A stretch of 41,700 bases of DNA, taken from assembly GCA_945869265.1 (NCBI GenBank), contig CAMBOI010000027.1, positions 1 through 41,700 of the forward strand, written 5' to 3'. A program made the translations under genes and the position numbers. Numbering within the stretch: the first letter of the stretch is position 1; each line of letters begins with the position of its first letter. The stretch is from an uncultured Prevotella sp. GTDB taxonomy: Bacteria > Bacteroidota > Bacteroidia > Bacteroidales > Bacteroidaceae. Under the pieces are notes generated by a model. That model was not told where the DNA came from, did not search any database, and saw nothing but the letters and a program-made list of their open reading frames with translations. This document shows positions 41,395-41,700 of this stretch, piece after piece.

Positions 41395-41700
41395 TTAGGC
41401 ACGGAGGTTTTTCAGACCACAGATTAGCACAGACTGACACAGATTATGAGCCAAAGGCTCTGATTAGGATGATTATTGATTTTTTTAGGCACGGATGGAC
41501 ACGGCTTTTAAAAAAGACACGGCTAGGCTGCGCGATGGGAATGGCTTAATTTGCATTTAAGCTATACTAAAGTATAGACACGGCTCAATAAATTGAAAAT
41601 TGAAAATTGAAATATTGAAGAATGTAACTAAGCCGTGAACTTGCAAAGCAAGCCGTAACCACGAAGTGCCGTGATAATATCAATGCGGAGCTAGCCGTGC
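41395..41700. repeat. Composite intergenic repeat Y-Z-X closing the fimbrial locus (runs out of window)
   Basis: Block Y (41412-41480, with AGAGCC-AAA-GGCTCT-like pairing), block Z (41487-41587, CTATACTAAAGTATAG hairpin), an ATTGAAAATTGAA stretch, then block X (41628-41700) cut by the window end. No gene seen. Confidence 0.85.

Overview
The window looks like a chromosome segment from a Bacteroidales bacterium, most likely a Prevotellaceae member. The reasons are: repeated promoters of the Bacteroidetes type (TTTG, about 19-20 bp, TAnnTTTG), a porW/sprE-like gene next to porX (type IX secretion), a BlaR-type M56 peptidase carrying a TonB C-terminal domain, FimA/Mfa-type fimbrial lipoproteins, and GGAATTA-rich spacers. 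The species assignment is inference.

Positions 1-23,653 are mostly core genome. They hold the 3' end of a 5S rRNA and its terminator; a blaI/blaR-like sensor pair; yceD-rpmF-fabH-era-der (ribosome assembly and fatty-acid initiation); a small lipoprotein; a converging mlaE-mlaF operon; lptB; tig-clpP-clpX (protein folding and proteolysis); recQ; aroA; a small membrane protein; one unusually long ORF joining a metal ABC permease to a PorW/SprE-like TPR lipoprotein; porX; tsaE; and a BASS-like transporter.

Positions 23,654-27,960 are a cassette-like array. Six almost identical promoters, each with a near-palindrome over the -33 box and exactly 20 bp between boxes, drive unrelated small genes: two antitoxin-like proteins, a DUF6722-like membrane protein, an Rpn-type nuclease, and four 34-residue single-span membrane peptides too short for normal gene calling. 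Four cassettes end in the same CGTCCC-type hairpin, and long composite intergenic repeats separate them.

Positions 28,026-41,391 form a surface-diversification locus. A tyrosine recombinase gene sits between perfect 37-bp inverted repeats. Inside one end of that segment is an outward promoter which, in the orientation given, points away from the fimbrial genes. Inversion would place it about 93 nt upstream of the DUF3868 gene, so the fimbrial locus is probably OFF here. The locus encodes a DUF3868/OmpA-like/TPR protein, two fimbrillin-type lipoproteins, a 908-residue fimbrillin-FISUMP lipoprotein, and DUF3575 and DUF5119 proteins. Embedded in it is a complete diversity-generating retroelement (DGR): a variable repeat at the 3' end of the 908-residue gene, a possible MutS-like accessory gene, a template repeat, an Avd-like gene, the DGR reverse transcriptase and a second Avd-like gene. 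VR and TR differ at 13 of 153 positions, 12 of them at template adenines. The locus therefore appears to combine an ON/OFF promoter switch with targeted hypermutation of a fimbrial adhesin.

The long spacers from 24 kb onward are filled by shared repeat blocks, named here X (CTTGCGAAGCAAG hairpin), Y (CACAGATT runs with an AGAGCC hairpin) and Z (CTATACTAAAGTATAG hairpin), recurring in the order Y-Z-X.
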